From the NCBI RefSeq assembly GCF_030272615.1, contig NC_081413.1, positions 603,322,709 through 603,386,708 on the forward strand: a stretch of DNA of 64,000 nt, given 5' to 3'. Below are positions 35,866 through 47,020 of the stretch, piece after piece. Each line of letters opens with the position of its first letter. The first letter of the stretch is position 1. Both the position numbers and the translations under genes were made by a program. The notes beneath the pieces are model-generated. The model saw nothing but the letters and a program-made list of their open reading frames with translations. It did no database searches and was not told where the DNA came from. This stretch comes from Cryptomeria japonica. Its lineage: Eukaryota; Streptophyta; Pinopsida; Cupressales; Cupressaceae.

Positions 35866-36440
35866 TGTTGGAATCCAAGAACACTGAGAGGGGGGGGTGT
35901 ATCAATGTTCTACCAGTAAATGAATTTTTGAACTTATTTCTTATGAATTGGCTAACAGAAAAATAAAATTAAAGTGCATAAACCAAGCAACACAGAGAGC
36001 AGCAATACCATAACACCAATATGAAATACATCGCTAAATGATCTTCCTTAAATACTATTGTAACTTGTTTATCATGTCAGCCTCAAGATGAAATATAAAC
36101 TTGTCGGCCTTTGCATCATGAAGTATGATATGCATTATCCTAATGATCAAATTTGATGTTTGCCCACACTCTACCACAAATTCCTTCAAAGATATTACCG
36201 GGTCCCGAAATACCTTAACCGGGTCCTATACTTAACCGAGTCCCAAATATATGTTATCGATACCAAGACTAATCGGTTAACAAGAATAAAGCAAAGTGTG
36301 TGTATACCAGTTGGCCCAATCTATCCAAAATGATAAGACAATGAATCGGGATGAGAAATACTAACACCTGAAGATGAGTTACCATCAATGATAACCCTAA
36401 GTGTAATTCACTAGTACTAGATGAGTGTCAATTGCCAACA
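35866..36440 (-). repeat. 3' LTR of outer element
   Basis: In minus orientation it starts TGTTGGCAATTGACACTC at 36440 and ends GGATTCCAACA at 35866. It is 575 bases and includes a run of 8 G (plus strand, 35890-35897). The 5' LTR matches it on both sides of the nested insertion. Confidence 0.88.
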
Positions 36441-36454
36441 ATCTCCCCCTTTGG
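36441..36454 (-). promoter_or_regulatory. Polypurine tract of outer element
   Basis: The minus strand reads ccaaagggggagat directly before the 3' LTR start; it primes plus-strand synthesis. Confidence 0.75.
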
Positions 36455-36869
36455 CATTGATGACAACACTCATGTGAAAAGCGATATCATCTCTGAATCT
36501 GTTCCCCCTTACCTGTGCATCCATGCGGTTATATACATCTAGTGTACTCCCCTTGTGATATACATCCATTTTTCACTATACTCCCCCCCCTTTGACATCA
36601 ATAGCAAAGTGGGGTGCCCACCAAAAATGTTGTACACATATATACATACTGGTTCCTATACATGCTTCAAAATGTCAGCATACAAAGTCTTCAAAAATGA
36701 AAAATATGTCTCCCATCCCTGCTTGAGAGAATCAAGAATGGAGGTGAATCCATTCAAGAGACTACCATAATACACAATTCTCTCGGATTTAATTGGATAA
36801 ACCTGCTGCATGTTTGAAATACATTTTGTTTTATGACATGGCAAGTTATCTAACTGGGGACCAATGAAA

Positions 36870-39093
36870 TTTCAGAGCTCTGTTGCTTGCCTTGTTGTGT
36901 TGTCCCTTTCCTTTTCTAACCTCAAAATCTTATCCATAATAGCCAAAACTAGACCTTCTAAAGAAATTGTCAAGTTTTCTGCCAGATTAGAAGAATTTGA
37001 AATTTTCTCTGCCAGTGACATCAAATGATAAGGCTTGTTAAAACTTATAGTAAATTCTGGTAATTTCCCTTTGGTTGAGGATGATGTGTCAATTGCCAAA
37101 CTAGAAGGGAAGTCTATCACTATCTATTTGCCTATGTCAGCTGGTGACATATCTTCTGAAGACTTTACCTCTGGTGCACCGATGGCTTCGCCACTTGGTG
37201 CCTCACTCACTATTGGTGCATCATCTGAGACCTTATCCTCTGTACCTTTGTCCTTCTCAACCTTTGTGTCTACATCCTGTACATGGGATTCCAGAGGATT
37301 CTAAGTATCCTAACCTTCAAAATTTGATTCACTAGCTGGTTGTGTAGTAACTAGTGGAGTGCTAACTGATGGATCTGTATTTACATTCTGCTCATCTATT
37401 TTTATTGGTTCCTTGTCCCCTTGTAATTGTATATTCTATGATCAAACAAAACTAGGACTTAACTCATAACTAGGACTTAAAATAATTCTGACCCATATAT
37501 CAATTGTCTCCTTCTAGATCTCTTTATATCTTTCTAACATCAAATTATTAATCCGAGGTTTGGGATTGAATTCTATTGAACTTGTCTTATTAATCAAATC
37601 TGCAATCTATGGTGGAGTTATTGATGGACATAGATTGACCAATTTTGTTTCATTTATTTTTTGGTCCAAAGTTTGTGCATGTAACTTTCTGACCTCTAAC
37701 TTATCATATAATTACTTGGGCAAAATTTTATCTAACTCAATCAGAGTCCTACTAAAAGAATCAAGATATAAAACAATTACCTCCTCTAACTACTTCTTGT
37801 CCTTATAATCAAAATCATCATAGATATGTAGAAATATTATCCAAATTACCATCATTAATAATTTGATCAATAATTTCCTGAGCATCTAATTTCTTCTTAC
37901 CGGTTCTTCTCTTTGTTTCCAGTTTAGGATTGTTCATTAGACTTAGGCTTCCTTTTATGTACAATTGTTATTTTGGGAGTCTTCCAGGGAGGCTCCATCT
38001 TAGGTTGTTTCTTTTATTCTTCCTTCTTTTCTCTCACAACCCTTGAAAAAAAACCTTTCCTCTTTGGAGCTTGTTTGATCTCTTCATCAGATTCAGTCTC
38101 CTCAGAAGATACAACCATGTATTTCCTAGTCGGTTGTTGTTTTTTCTTTACTAGTTCCTTAGGCTTAGAACTTGTAGGCTTGCTAGATGGTGCTTCTAGT
38201 TGTTTTGATGAATCTATTATAACTAGGACCATATTAGGAGTGACCTGAGATGCCTTCCTCACTTATCTCTCCTCCTTCCTCTTCTGCTTCATCTCTTCCT
38301 TTCTCCAGGCTTCAAGGATTTTAACTTTTTGTTCAATTTTAGCCCTGTCATGACCCTCATTGATTAATGTCTCAGCTACATCCCTTGTCATCTTCTTTCT
38401 TATGGTAGGTGCAACTTGTTCCTGATGAATTTCAAAACCCTTCTCCTGAGTTGTGCCAAATTTTTCTTCTTTCTCATCAACTGGATCTTTCAATAAATTT
38501 TGTGCATAAGCATCCAATGTGGCCTCATCCACTTCATATCCCATCAACATGATCTAGACTGTTCTAGGTTGGACTTCCTCCATCATACATTCATCTTTAT
38601 TAACCATAAAACAAATAGTATCTTTATATTTTTGTACAATTTCGTTTGGAATTCTAACTCTATTTTTCATTTCTTCTTGGAAAGATTTAAAAAATGCCCA
38701 CAGATTAGCCTTTTGTTGTTTGTCACCTTGCCAATCTAATACTTGAGCTATCTGAGTAGCTATCGGTCTATCAAAATCCCATTGAATCTTCCCATATCCC
38801 GGTATCATATTTAGGAAATAAAATGTTCAGCATATGATGAAAGAACCATACCACAATGTATTCTTCTTATCTTGCTTTACCTTTCAAAGATTGGTCATCT
38901 ATTCCTTCAGCATTACATTGCAAAGGTCATAATTTACATCTTCCTTCACCATCTGATGTGAAATGAGGATGTTGGTTCCAGAGATAGAGTTCAACTGGTT
39001 AGATTGATAAACTTTATAACCAATTACTATTGCTGCAAATTTGACATCAATATCCCTAATATCATCAACTCTCATCGATCTACCATCATAGGT
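36870..39093 (-). pseudogene. Outer element ORF2, C-terminal part, unrecognised
   Basis: Minus-strand frames follow one another: TYDGRSMRVDDIRDID near 39085-39040, SGTNILISHQMVKEDV, a stop, IPGYGKIQWDFDRPIATQ at 38808-38554, a Lys/Glu-rich likely coiled coil (38550-38263, AKIEQKVKILEAWRKEEM), a Lys/Ser-rich basic stretch (38262-38014), and a tail at 37120-36872 (SLAEKISNSSNLAENL, RLEKERDN). It is the continuation of 52764-53254; the gypsy insertion at 39099 splits them. No known domain was recognised. Charge and coiled coil suggest a structural or nucleic-acid-binding role, which is inference. Confidence 0.55.
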
Positions 39094-39098
39094 GGCAC
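39094..39098. repeat. Target-site duplication of nested Tat element, left copy (ggcac)
   Basis: ggcac here and gacac at 52759-52763 flank the Tat element, one difference in five. Keeping one copy leaves ORF2 of the outer element in frame across the site. Confidence 0.7.
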
Positions 39099-40361
39099 TG
39101 AAGATGGTGAAAATGAGAGTGAGGTGGATTAGTTAGTAAACATGCAAATAAAAAATGGGAGCATATGAAATCAAAGACAACTTAAATCACATAAAAACAT
39201 AAATGTTATGCATATACTTCACAATATTTTACCTTCTCCTTCAGATGGAGCTTAGATGGAGTTGAAGTGCACCCTATGTGCCTCCAACTTGATGTTGATT
39301 TTCTCCTTACTCACTTGATGTGGATGGCTCTCCAAATATTGTGCACAAAAGGATAAAAATGGATCTTGAGGAATGATATGGATGAGATGATTAAGTGTGG
39401 ATGAGGGATGATTTTGGCATGGTAAGAATGCTATGATGATTTTCTAGGCTCAAATTAATAGCATAAGATTACTAAACTTGGAGATTATCAATGAAGGGAT
39501 GGAGTCCTCAATTTATAGGAAGAGGAGAGGAAGAATGGCTGGCTAGGATGGATCCGAGATTAAGGGCTAGGATTTCTTGTGAGATCACACAAGGCCCAAG
39601 AGAAGGTGTGGAGACCAAGAGATATGCCTTAAAGGCATTTGTTGTCTCCACACTCCTCAAAGTGCATTGGGAAGACTTCCCAATGTGCCTTGAGAAGAGC
39701 AAGGGATGGGACATTCCTTGAAGAATGGGGAGGAGGAATTTAAAATTCTTCAAAAAGGGATGATCATGGGGATTGGAGGAATAAGAAGGAATTAAAAATT
39801 CCTTTGGAGAGGAGATGTCTAGAGGAATGTGAGATTTTGAAAATCTCACATTCACCTAGGAAAAGAGCATTTAATAATAGTGGTTGGATGGAAGGGACAA
39901 GGAGTTGACTTTGTGGCTAATCATGATGATTAGCCACTAGGAACTCACTAGGAGGGGGATTAGAGGAAAGGTTAGGTGGGATAAGATTTGTAGGAGGATT
40001 TGACTAGGAGAGAGAATGAGTGGAGGGAATTAAAAATTAGAAGAATAAGGTTAAGTAAGTTTAGGGAGTTTCTAGAAGAGTTTATTAGGTTAATGATGGA
40101 TTAGGAAGATGATTTGTAGGAATCATGTAGGTTGACTAATTAATTGAAATTAATTAGCTAAGGGGAGGATTTGAGAATATTTAATTTTTAGAAGAATAAA
40201 AAGAGGGGTTGATTTATTAAATAAATCAATCACATACTATAGTGACAATATTAATTATAATTAATTAATATTGAGGATAATTAGAATTTGCATAATTAAT
40301 TAATAAATTAATTATGCGAGGAATTAAAAATAATAAAAATAATTATTTTTAAGTGTCTACA
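39099..40361 (-). repeat. 3' LTR of nested Tat element
   Basis: It begins TGTAGACACTTAAAAATA (minus, from 40361) and ends CATCTTCA at 39099; 1263 bases. The polypurine tract lies directly right of it at 40362-40376. The AT-rich start includes inverted-repeat-like aattaattaataaattaatt. Confidence 0.9.
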
Positions 40362-40376
40362 TTTTGCCCCTCTTTT

Positions 40377-41290
40377 ACGCAGTGACAAATTTGATGATGG
40401 GTAAAAGATAGAAAAAGAATAAGATGCCCAAGCGTAAAGCGTGGGAGGTGTATGCCCCCTCAAGAATGTTTTCGGAAAAAAAGATGAAAAATTATCGAAA
40501 AAAGAGGAAGAAGAATTAGGGTGGAAGAGATAAGTGATGAAGAAATATGAAGCAGATGTGGAAAATTTGGAAGGAAAAATACAAGATGTGAGACCGCAGA
40601 GGAAAATGGGCCCTCACGGGGGCCCATATAAGGCACAACGGACCCAATGAGGAGTCATTGTTACACACAAGCCTTGGAGCCACTCAGAGCGAAGAAGAAG
40701 AGAAGGAGAGATGGACCGCATTCTAGTTCGTGATCATCTCACCAAGAGGATCTGACGATTCAACTGACCGACTAGCTATGGACCATTGGTGAGTAGGACT
40801 ATCCCTCTTTTGTAATTTTTGATTTTGGGTAAAAATTTGGGCTAGAAATAGGGGTCTAGGTAAGGCGAGGCACTCATGCTGATTGTTGTTTCAGCACGTG
40901 TGCCCCTAGGTTAGCACGAGTGCTAGCGATTAGCATGAGCGCTCGGTGTAGGTCGGGTAGGATAGGGGGGTTTGGGGGGAATGGGGGGAATCAACACGGT
41001 TGCGGTCGCACTTCGACGCGGGTGCCCAAGGGGTTACACGGGCGCTCACGTCGATGGGTCCGAGAAGGGGCCGGAACAGGGTAGGACTCTCTATTGGTAC
41101 GAGTGCCTATCGATTGGTGCGAGCGTCATGGTTTTGGCATGAGTGCTAGGTAGATTAGTGCGTGCACTTAGAAAGGGGGAAAATGAAGTTTTTGCTTAGA
41201 ATTTTGGAATAGGGGGAGGGTATGGTTGGTTCCTGAGGTCGGGAGAGGATTTTGGGGCGTGGAAGTAATGATTTGGTTTGATGGATGTAG
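40377..41290. other. Non-coding 3' region of Tat element and upstream region of the antisense ORF
   Basis: No frame is supported. Between 40895 and 41170 short words such as gcacgagtgct, gcatgagcgct, ggtacgagtgcc and gcatgagtgct recur about eight times on the plus strand. A probable splice acceptor (gatgtag) at 41284-41290 precedes the antisense ORF, so an upstream exon may lie here; I could not place it. Confidence 0.5.
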
Positions 41291-42457
41291 GTGGAGATGG
41301 GGTCATTGGCTTTGAGAGAGCATTGGCCTACTACGATGAGCCTGTATCATGAGTTAGGTCACAATGAGCTAGAGGTGCTAGCTGTGTTGCGATTTCATTA
41401 TGTAGTCAAGTGGTCAAGGATACGAGCGCATATTGCTATGATGATGGTGCTAGTGGAGAGGTGGGATAGTCAGTATAACACCTTTCATTTGTTGACTAGA
41501 GAGGCCATAGTTACTTTGTTGGATGTTTGGAGGATCTTGAAGATCCCCGTTTGTGGTGTTATCCCCGAGTATCAATTAGATGTAGCAGATTTTTATCTAC
41601 GGGAGGTGTACGAGTATGAGATGCCACCGATGTTGGATAGGAGTAGGATGCATTTGGGTTGGGTGATGGGTGTTTGATAGATTCCTCAACTGGTTTTGGT
41701 TATTTGTGGATTCCCGAGTGGGCAAATCATTCTGGATTTGGGCAGACATCGATTTCCTTTGGGATGGAGTGGGATTTTATACTTCATGTTGCATGATGGT
41801 CAGTAGTATATGTGGGGCACAGTGATGCTATCCCAGCTATATCATGATGTGCATCTGGTGGTCTACAGAGAGTAAGCTAGTTTATTTGTAGGGGCTGCAC
41901 TTCTACACATTTGGGCATGGGATCATATTGCAGTGACTCAGCCATTGGAGGTACAGGACAGGCGGCCACGACAGCCATTTGTGGATAGATATAGGGGATT
42001 ATTGTACTATACACAGACAACATCTGTATGGTTTTGGAGGAGGATTTTGGATGAGCTGACACGGTTCACATGGAGACCATTTTTAGGATGTGAGAGGTGG
42101 AGGGGTGACTGGCAGTTGCACTGGGCAAGAGTCGAGATGTGGATTTTTGGGAGATCTATATATATCATGGAGTACTATTCTCCATTCAGGGTGGCCCGAT
42201 AGCTTGCGCAGGTACAGGATATAGTGGGGGATATTCTAGTGTATCGTCCAATTACACGGGAGGTGAGGTATTGGGGCCCTAAAGTGAGTCCCTTGGAGGG
42301 TTAGACCAGCTTCCAAATAGCATTTGACTTGGTCTGGGATGAGCGGATGGGGGCAAGGGAGGATCCAGGCATGATAGGTGGATACAGGAGCTGGTGGGAG
42401 GGGCACTTTCCAGTGTGGCTTACCATTCTTGGGGTGTTGGAGGATGAGGAGTTGTAG
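41291..42457 (+). pseudogene. Plant mobile domain (PMD)-like ORF, antisense inside Tat element
   Basis: The frame from 41291 (first ATG 41297) gives EHWPTTMSLYHELGHNEL, then FHLLTREAIVTLLDVWRI followed by LKIPVCG, the core signature of the plant mobile domain found in MAIN/MAIL proteins and in transposons. Later parts have LLHIWAWDHIAVTQPLE, WQLHWARVEMWIFGRS and YYSPFRVAR. Stops at 41675-41680, about 41804, 41875, 42200 and 42302 break it; several are TAG for an expected Gln. It ends at 42455-42457 exactly where the truncated integrase on the other strand begins. Function in elements is unknown; PMD proteins act in the nucleus. Confidence 0.7.
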
Positions 42458-43070
42458 CCTCTACTCACTTGGTGAAATACTCAGTGGTGGTGATAATGAA
42501 TTTATGTCCATTGGAAGATGGAGGGTGAATTTTCCCAATGAGATCGAGACCCCACTATGAGAAGGGTCATGGTGTAATGAATGGTTGCAATTATTGTGAA
42601 GGTGCATGAATCTTGTCGCCATGTTGCTATCAAGGGATGCATTTCTTCACATAGTTATATGCATCTACTTCCATTTTAGGCCAATAATATCCTATTCTCA
42701 TAAGCTTTTTAGCCAAGGTGAGCCCACTTGAGTGTGCCCCATAGATTCCCTCATGTACTTCACGTAATGCCCATTCTGCCTCTTGTTTATCTAAACACCT
42801 TAGGAGGGAACCATCAAAATGCCTTCTTAATAGGGCGTCTCCAAGGATGGTGTAATGAGCACATCGATGAATGAATGTTTGTTGTTGGGTTTTGGTGAGA
42901 TGTGGGGGAATGGTGTTGTCCTTTAGGAAAGCAAAGGTTTCTTGGTACCAAGGGGACTCCCGACCAACGAGAACACACACCATTTCAGGCTCTGATAGGT
43001 CGTATGCCAGTATAAATAATTTCTCAACCAAGAACTCACACTTCTGAATGAGGGAGCCAATAGTGGTCAT
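42445..43070 (-). pseudogene. Tat element integrase, truncated in the catalytic core
   Basis: Minus strand from 43070: the zinc domain with REVHEGIYGAHSSGLTLAKK, GYYWPKMEVDAYNYVKKC, then after a stop at 42628 the start of the core (WGLDLIGKIHPPSSNGHK, FIITTTEYFTK, VEAT). The first catalytic Asp is present. The frame then ends abruptly near 42450, where sequence of the antisense PMD ORF begins. The second Asp and the Glu of the DDE triad and the C-terminal part are missing, so it cannot integrate DNA. Confidence 0.82.
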
Positions 43071-43130
43071 TGCATCTGCAGCCCTGTTGTTTGTTCATGG
43101 GACTTGATCAAACTTGATTGTCATGAAGTT

Positions 43131-43388
43131 TTACTTACGATCTTCAACCATGGTACGGTAGGCAAGGAGTTTATCATCTTTTATCTGGTACTCATCATTG
43201 ACTTGTAATTCCTTTATTTTCCAGTGGATAGCCAAGCGCAAACCTATGATGAGTGCCTTGTATTCTGCAATGTTGTTGGTACATGCAAAGTCTATCTTGT
43301 ATGACTTTGGGATGCCATCTCCTTGAGGTGTGATTAATAATATTCCTGCCCCCGATCCATTTTGGGTGCAAGAGCCATCAAAGTACAA
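43131..43388 (-). pseudogene. Second (archaeal-type) RNase H of Tat element
   Basis: MYFDGSCTQNGSGAGILLI holds the first acidic residue, followed by ACTNNIAEYKALIIGLRLA with the Glu. Such an extra RNase H between the usual RNase H and integrase is typical of Tat and Athila lineages. The end is frameshifted before the last motif. Confidence 0.85.
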
Positions 43389-44900
43389 TCACCATGTGGA
43401 GGATGTGGTAACTATCATAATGAACTCATCCGATAATTCTGTGAGAATAGCATGGTCACTTGGAAGTGGAGCGTCCGCCAACCTATCTACGATGACTTGT
43501 CCCTTGATTGCCATTTTGTCCACATATTCAATGTCAAACTCGCTTAAGAGCATGACCCATTTAGTGGTTCTGGCAGTGAGAGTAGCCTTTGACAAGAGAT
43601 ATTTAAGTGGATCAATCTTAGCAATTAGTTTTTTTTTTTGTTCAGCATATAGTGTCGGAGCTTCTATGTGCTAAACACCAATGCCAAGCATGCTCTTTCA
43701 ATGGGGGTATAATTGAGCTCATACTTTACTAGTATCTGACTAATGTAGTAAATGGCATGTTCCTTCTCTTGATCATCTGTCTGTACCAGTAATGCCCCCA
43801 ATGCCACTGCAGTAGCACATATATACAAAATAAGGGGTTTTCCAGGAGTAGGAGGCATCAACATTGGAGGTGATGTTAGATATTATTTTAGTTTCTCAAA
43901 GGCCTTTTGACATAAGAAGTACCATTTGAATTTTGTGTCCTTGCACAACAATTGTGTAAATGGATGGCACTTGTCTACTAGCTGTGAAATAAAATGTCTA
44001 ACAGATTGGATTTTCCCTTGGAGACTGCGCAGTTGTCTAAGAGTTTTTGGTGGAGGCATTTCCATGATAGCTTTCACCTTTGCAGGATTGACCTCGATGC
44101 CTCTACGGGAAACAATGAATCCTAATAGTTTTCCCGATGTGACTCCAAACACACACTTTTTGGGATTCAGGCATAGTTTGTATTTTTCTAAGATTTCAAA
44201 GGTCTGCTTTAGAATAGTGATGTGTTCTTGCCTTGTCTAGATTTGCCTAGCAGATCATCCACATAGTCCTCCATAATTTTATGCAAGAGGTCATGAAAAA
44301 TTGTTGTCATGGCACATTGATATGTAGCTCCAACATTTTTTAGGCCAAAAGGCATGACTCGGTAACAAAAATTCCTCCATGGTGTTGTGAATGCAGTTTT
44401 ATGTTGATCCTTGTCTACAATCCTGATTTGGTTGTATCCAGAAAATCCATCCATAAGCAACAACATCTCATGTCCTATTGTAAGGTCCACAATTATATCT
44501 ATATTGGGGAGCGAGAAATCATCTTTATGACAAGCTCTATTTAGATCTCAAAAATTTGTACAGATGCAGATGCCCCTAGTGGGTTTGCCGACAGGTACAA
44601 TTTTGGAAACCCATTCAGCGTAGTCTATTGGTTTGATGAATTCTACATTTAATATCTTTTGGAGTTCCATCTTGACCAAGAGTGCAATATGTGGGTGCAT
44701 TTTGTGTAACTTTTGTTTTACAAGTTTTGCGTCTAGGCGGACAACAAGATTGTGAGCCACCAAGGTAGGATCCAACCCTAGTATATCAACATAGGACCAT
44801 GCAAAATTGATTTTTATCTCTGTAAGGAAGTTGATGAAATATTGTTTCTCTTTTTCTATGAGGGACTTAGCAATGAGCACATTTTCAGAGTAACTTTGGT
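43389..44900 (-). pseudogene. Tat element reverse transcriptase and first RNase H
   Basis: Minus-strand order: 44880-44548 (FAWSYVDILGLDPTLVAH, LVKMELQKILNVEFIKPI, WVSKIVPVGK), 44490-44209 (LLLMDGFSGYNQIRI, VMPFGLKNVGATYQ, EDYVDDLL catalytic motif), 44152-43883 (LGFIVSRRGIEVNPAKVKAI), 43864-43664 (AVALGALLVQTDD, AIYYISQILVKYELNY) and 43595-43389 (TKWVMLLSEFDIEYVD). Stops and shifts separate these pieces. It is one pol region in gypsy order. Confidence 0.9.
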
Positions 44901-45600
44901 GCCCATGTTGATACTGTCTGTTTCTTCTATCAGCAAATTTGATCTGTCCTGTGGAAGGTAACCAATGGTAGGGAGGTCAAGTCCCTCATTGTCAAGTGCC
45001 TTTTCAAGGTTTTCACTTTCGGATATGCCCTTTGTTTTTATTTTTTGCTCATCCAAAGGGTCTTCAGAGAGGTTTTTACCTTGGGAATCATGGTTTTTGC
45101 TTTGATTATCTTTTTTGTGACTAAGGGCATTGACCTGAGTACCAAAGTATCCCTTTTCATGTAGTTGAATACCCTCTACTCTGTTGCAATCTTCCAAATT
45201 TTGCACTGTCAGGAGAGTAATGAGAGCATTATCACTGACACATATGTCTAAAGTGAGTTTGTCTCGTTGACTCCAGTCTATGAGTTTGGGATGGACAAGA
45301 TGTAGCTCATGTGAAGGGGGAGTGGTTATAGGGGTGATGGTATTGATGTGAGAGTCAAAGAAGATATCATTTTCGTATTCATAAGGCATTTCGTGGAACT
45401 CCTCTTCATCAGTGCTTTCGATATCCAAAGAAGGACTAGAAGGGGCACCATCAATAGTAATATTAGGCACCGGGTTGTACCCCAAGCCTCTGTTGTACTT
45501 GTAGGAGATAGGATTTATGGGTTCTTTTCTTCCTTTCTCCTCTAGTCCCAAGTTGTGTCCTTTGTAACCCATTTTTCGACTATAGCTGACACTTTTGGGT
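44856..45600 (-). pseudogene. Tat element linker with G-patch-like motif
   Basis: The frame begins SYSRKMGYKGHNLGLEEKG, which has the aromatic-glycine spacing of a G-patch (an RNA-binding glycine-rich module), followed by YKYNRGLGYNPVP and an acidic linker up to RT. Left-edge element protein has a similar segment at its visible end. The role is inferred from the general G-patch link to RNA binding. Confidence 0.55.
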
Positions 45601-46057
45601 ACATCTTTTTGGATATTTTTGCTAGATCATCATCTTCTTCCCAGTATAACCATGAAGAGACATCTGCTTCAAGGCTCTCCTCATCAAGTGGGCCCCATTG
45701 CTAGAAGGTAGTATTTTGGCATTGCATGACTAGTTTTGGGTCTTTTTTGAGTTCTTTCGGTTTGTCAAATGACTTAGGAGATAGGGGGAGGTTTCCTATT
45801 AATAAGACATCCTCCAACTTGTATTCTCTACAACCATTGTCCAAGATCTTGATTTGAGTATCTAGTTGGAATGAAGTGGAGGCAACATTTGATGTGTCAG
45901 ATGGAGGTGTTGGTTAGGGTTTCTTTAGTGGACAATGACATGGATGTTTCCCCTCCAAGAGTTTACAATATTGAAAAGGTTGTGGATCACCTTTTATATT
46001 GATCTCTCTTACTTTGAAGGGGAATTTGATGCATTGGTAATAGGTGGAGGGTACAAC

Positions 46058-47020
46058 CTATAAGGAGTGAATCCATGGCCAACCAAGGAGAATTTTGTAG
46101 GGGAGATCAAGATCTAGTACTTGGCAAGGGGTTTCAATTGTAATAGGGCCCACTTGAAGAGGTAAGGTGATCATGCCCTTCGAAACTCTTTCCGCATCAT
46201 CATATGCTTTTATTTTGATCCTTCCTGATGTGTCTAATAGGTCCTCAGAAAGTCCCAATTGTTTTATTAACTTGTATGTACACAGATTCAGTTCGGATCC
46301 ACCATCTATCAAAATACGTTTGACCTTGTGCTTTTGGATAAGGGCTTCAATGTGCAAAGGCTTGTTATGGTCTCCATCTGCGGGAGCATCATTGGAGGTG
46401 AATATAAGGTGTTGTTGGGTAGAAAGGTTTCCAATGAGAGCTTGGAATTGAGTAGCATTGATGTTATTAGGAATGCGAGACTCAAGGAGGGATTGCTCCA
46501 AAATTTCCTTATGTACAAGGGAAGTCTTGAGAATTTCTAGGATAGAAATTTGTGTGGAGGTTTTCCCAAGTTGGTCTAGGAGGTCATATCGGTGGGTGGA
46601 AGACATGGGTGGGGGGTTTGGTGGGGGAGGGATTCCTTGGACAGTGACTTTACCTCGGCATGTGGTTACATTGCAATCATTTTGGGGATAGGAGGTAGAA
46701 GACATGGTGCCTTGAATGACTATCTTAGCAAGATTTGGTCTACTTTGGGAAGGGGGAGGATTAACTCCTTGGATAGTTATGACATTAACATGGTTGTCTG
46801 TAGGCTTGATACGACCTACTAAAGATTCGAAGCCAGTTATATGATTAGTGTAGTCATAACTCATTGTGTTAGATGATGAGATTTTTCCTTTATCATGCTT
46901 CAGGAAGGGTTCCTGGTACATTTTAAGTTTGTCATTGTTATTACCAGGTTTTGCATTTGCTACTTCAATCTCACCCCTATCAATGAGATCTTGTATGTAG
47001 ATTTTAAGCTTCATGCACTT
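46058..47020 (-). pseudogene. Tat element aspartic protease and preceding linker
   Basis: Open at 47014-46058. Visible: VNVITIQGVNPPPSQ and KVTVQGIPPPPNPPP (repeated VQG-P type linker), YDLLDQLGKTSTQISILEIL, then HKVKRILIDGGSELNLCTYK with the DGGS active site, and ILLGWPWIHSL at the end. The same linker-protease layout occurs in the left-edge element. Confidence 0.88.

Noticed and set aside
39508-39855. Minus-strand frame repeated at 51941-52252
   Set aside because: It is the same stretch of the two LTRs of the nested Tat element and shows no domain.
40241-40340. AT-rich inverted repeats as a MITE
   Set aside because: The same sequence occurs at the same place in both Tat LTRs, so it belongs to the LTR.
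41877-42062. Minus-strand frame within the PMD region
   Set aside because: Shadow of the plus-strand PMD-like ORF, whose motifs are clear.
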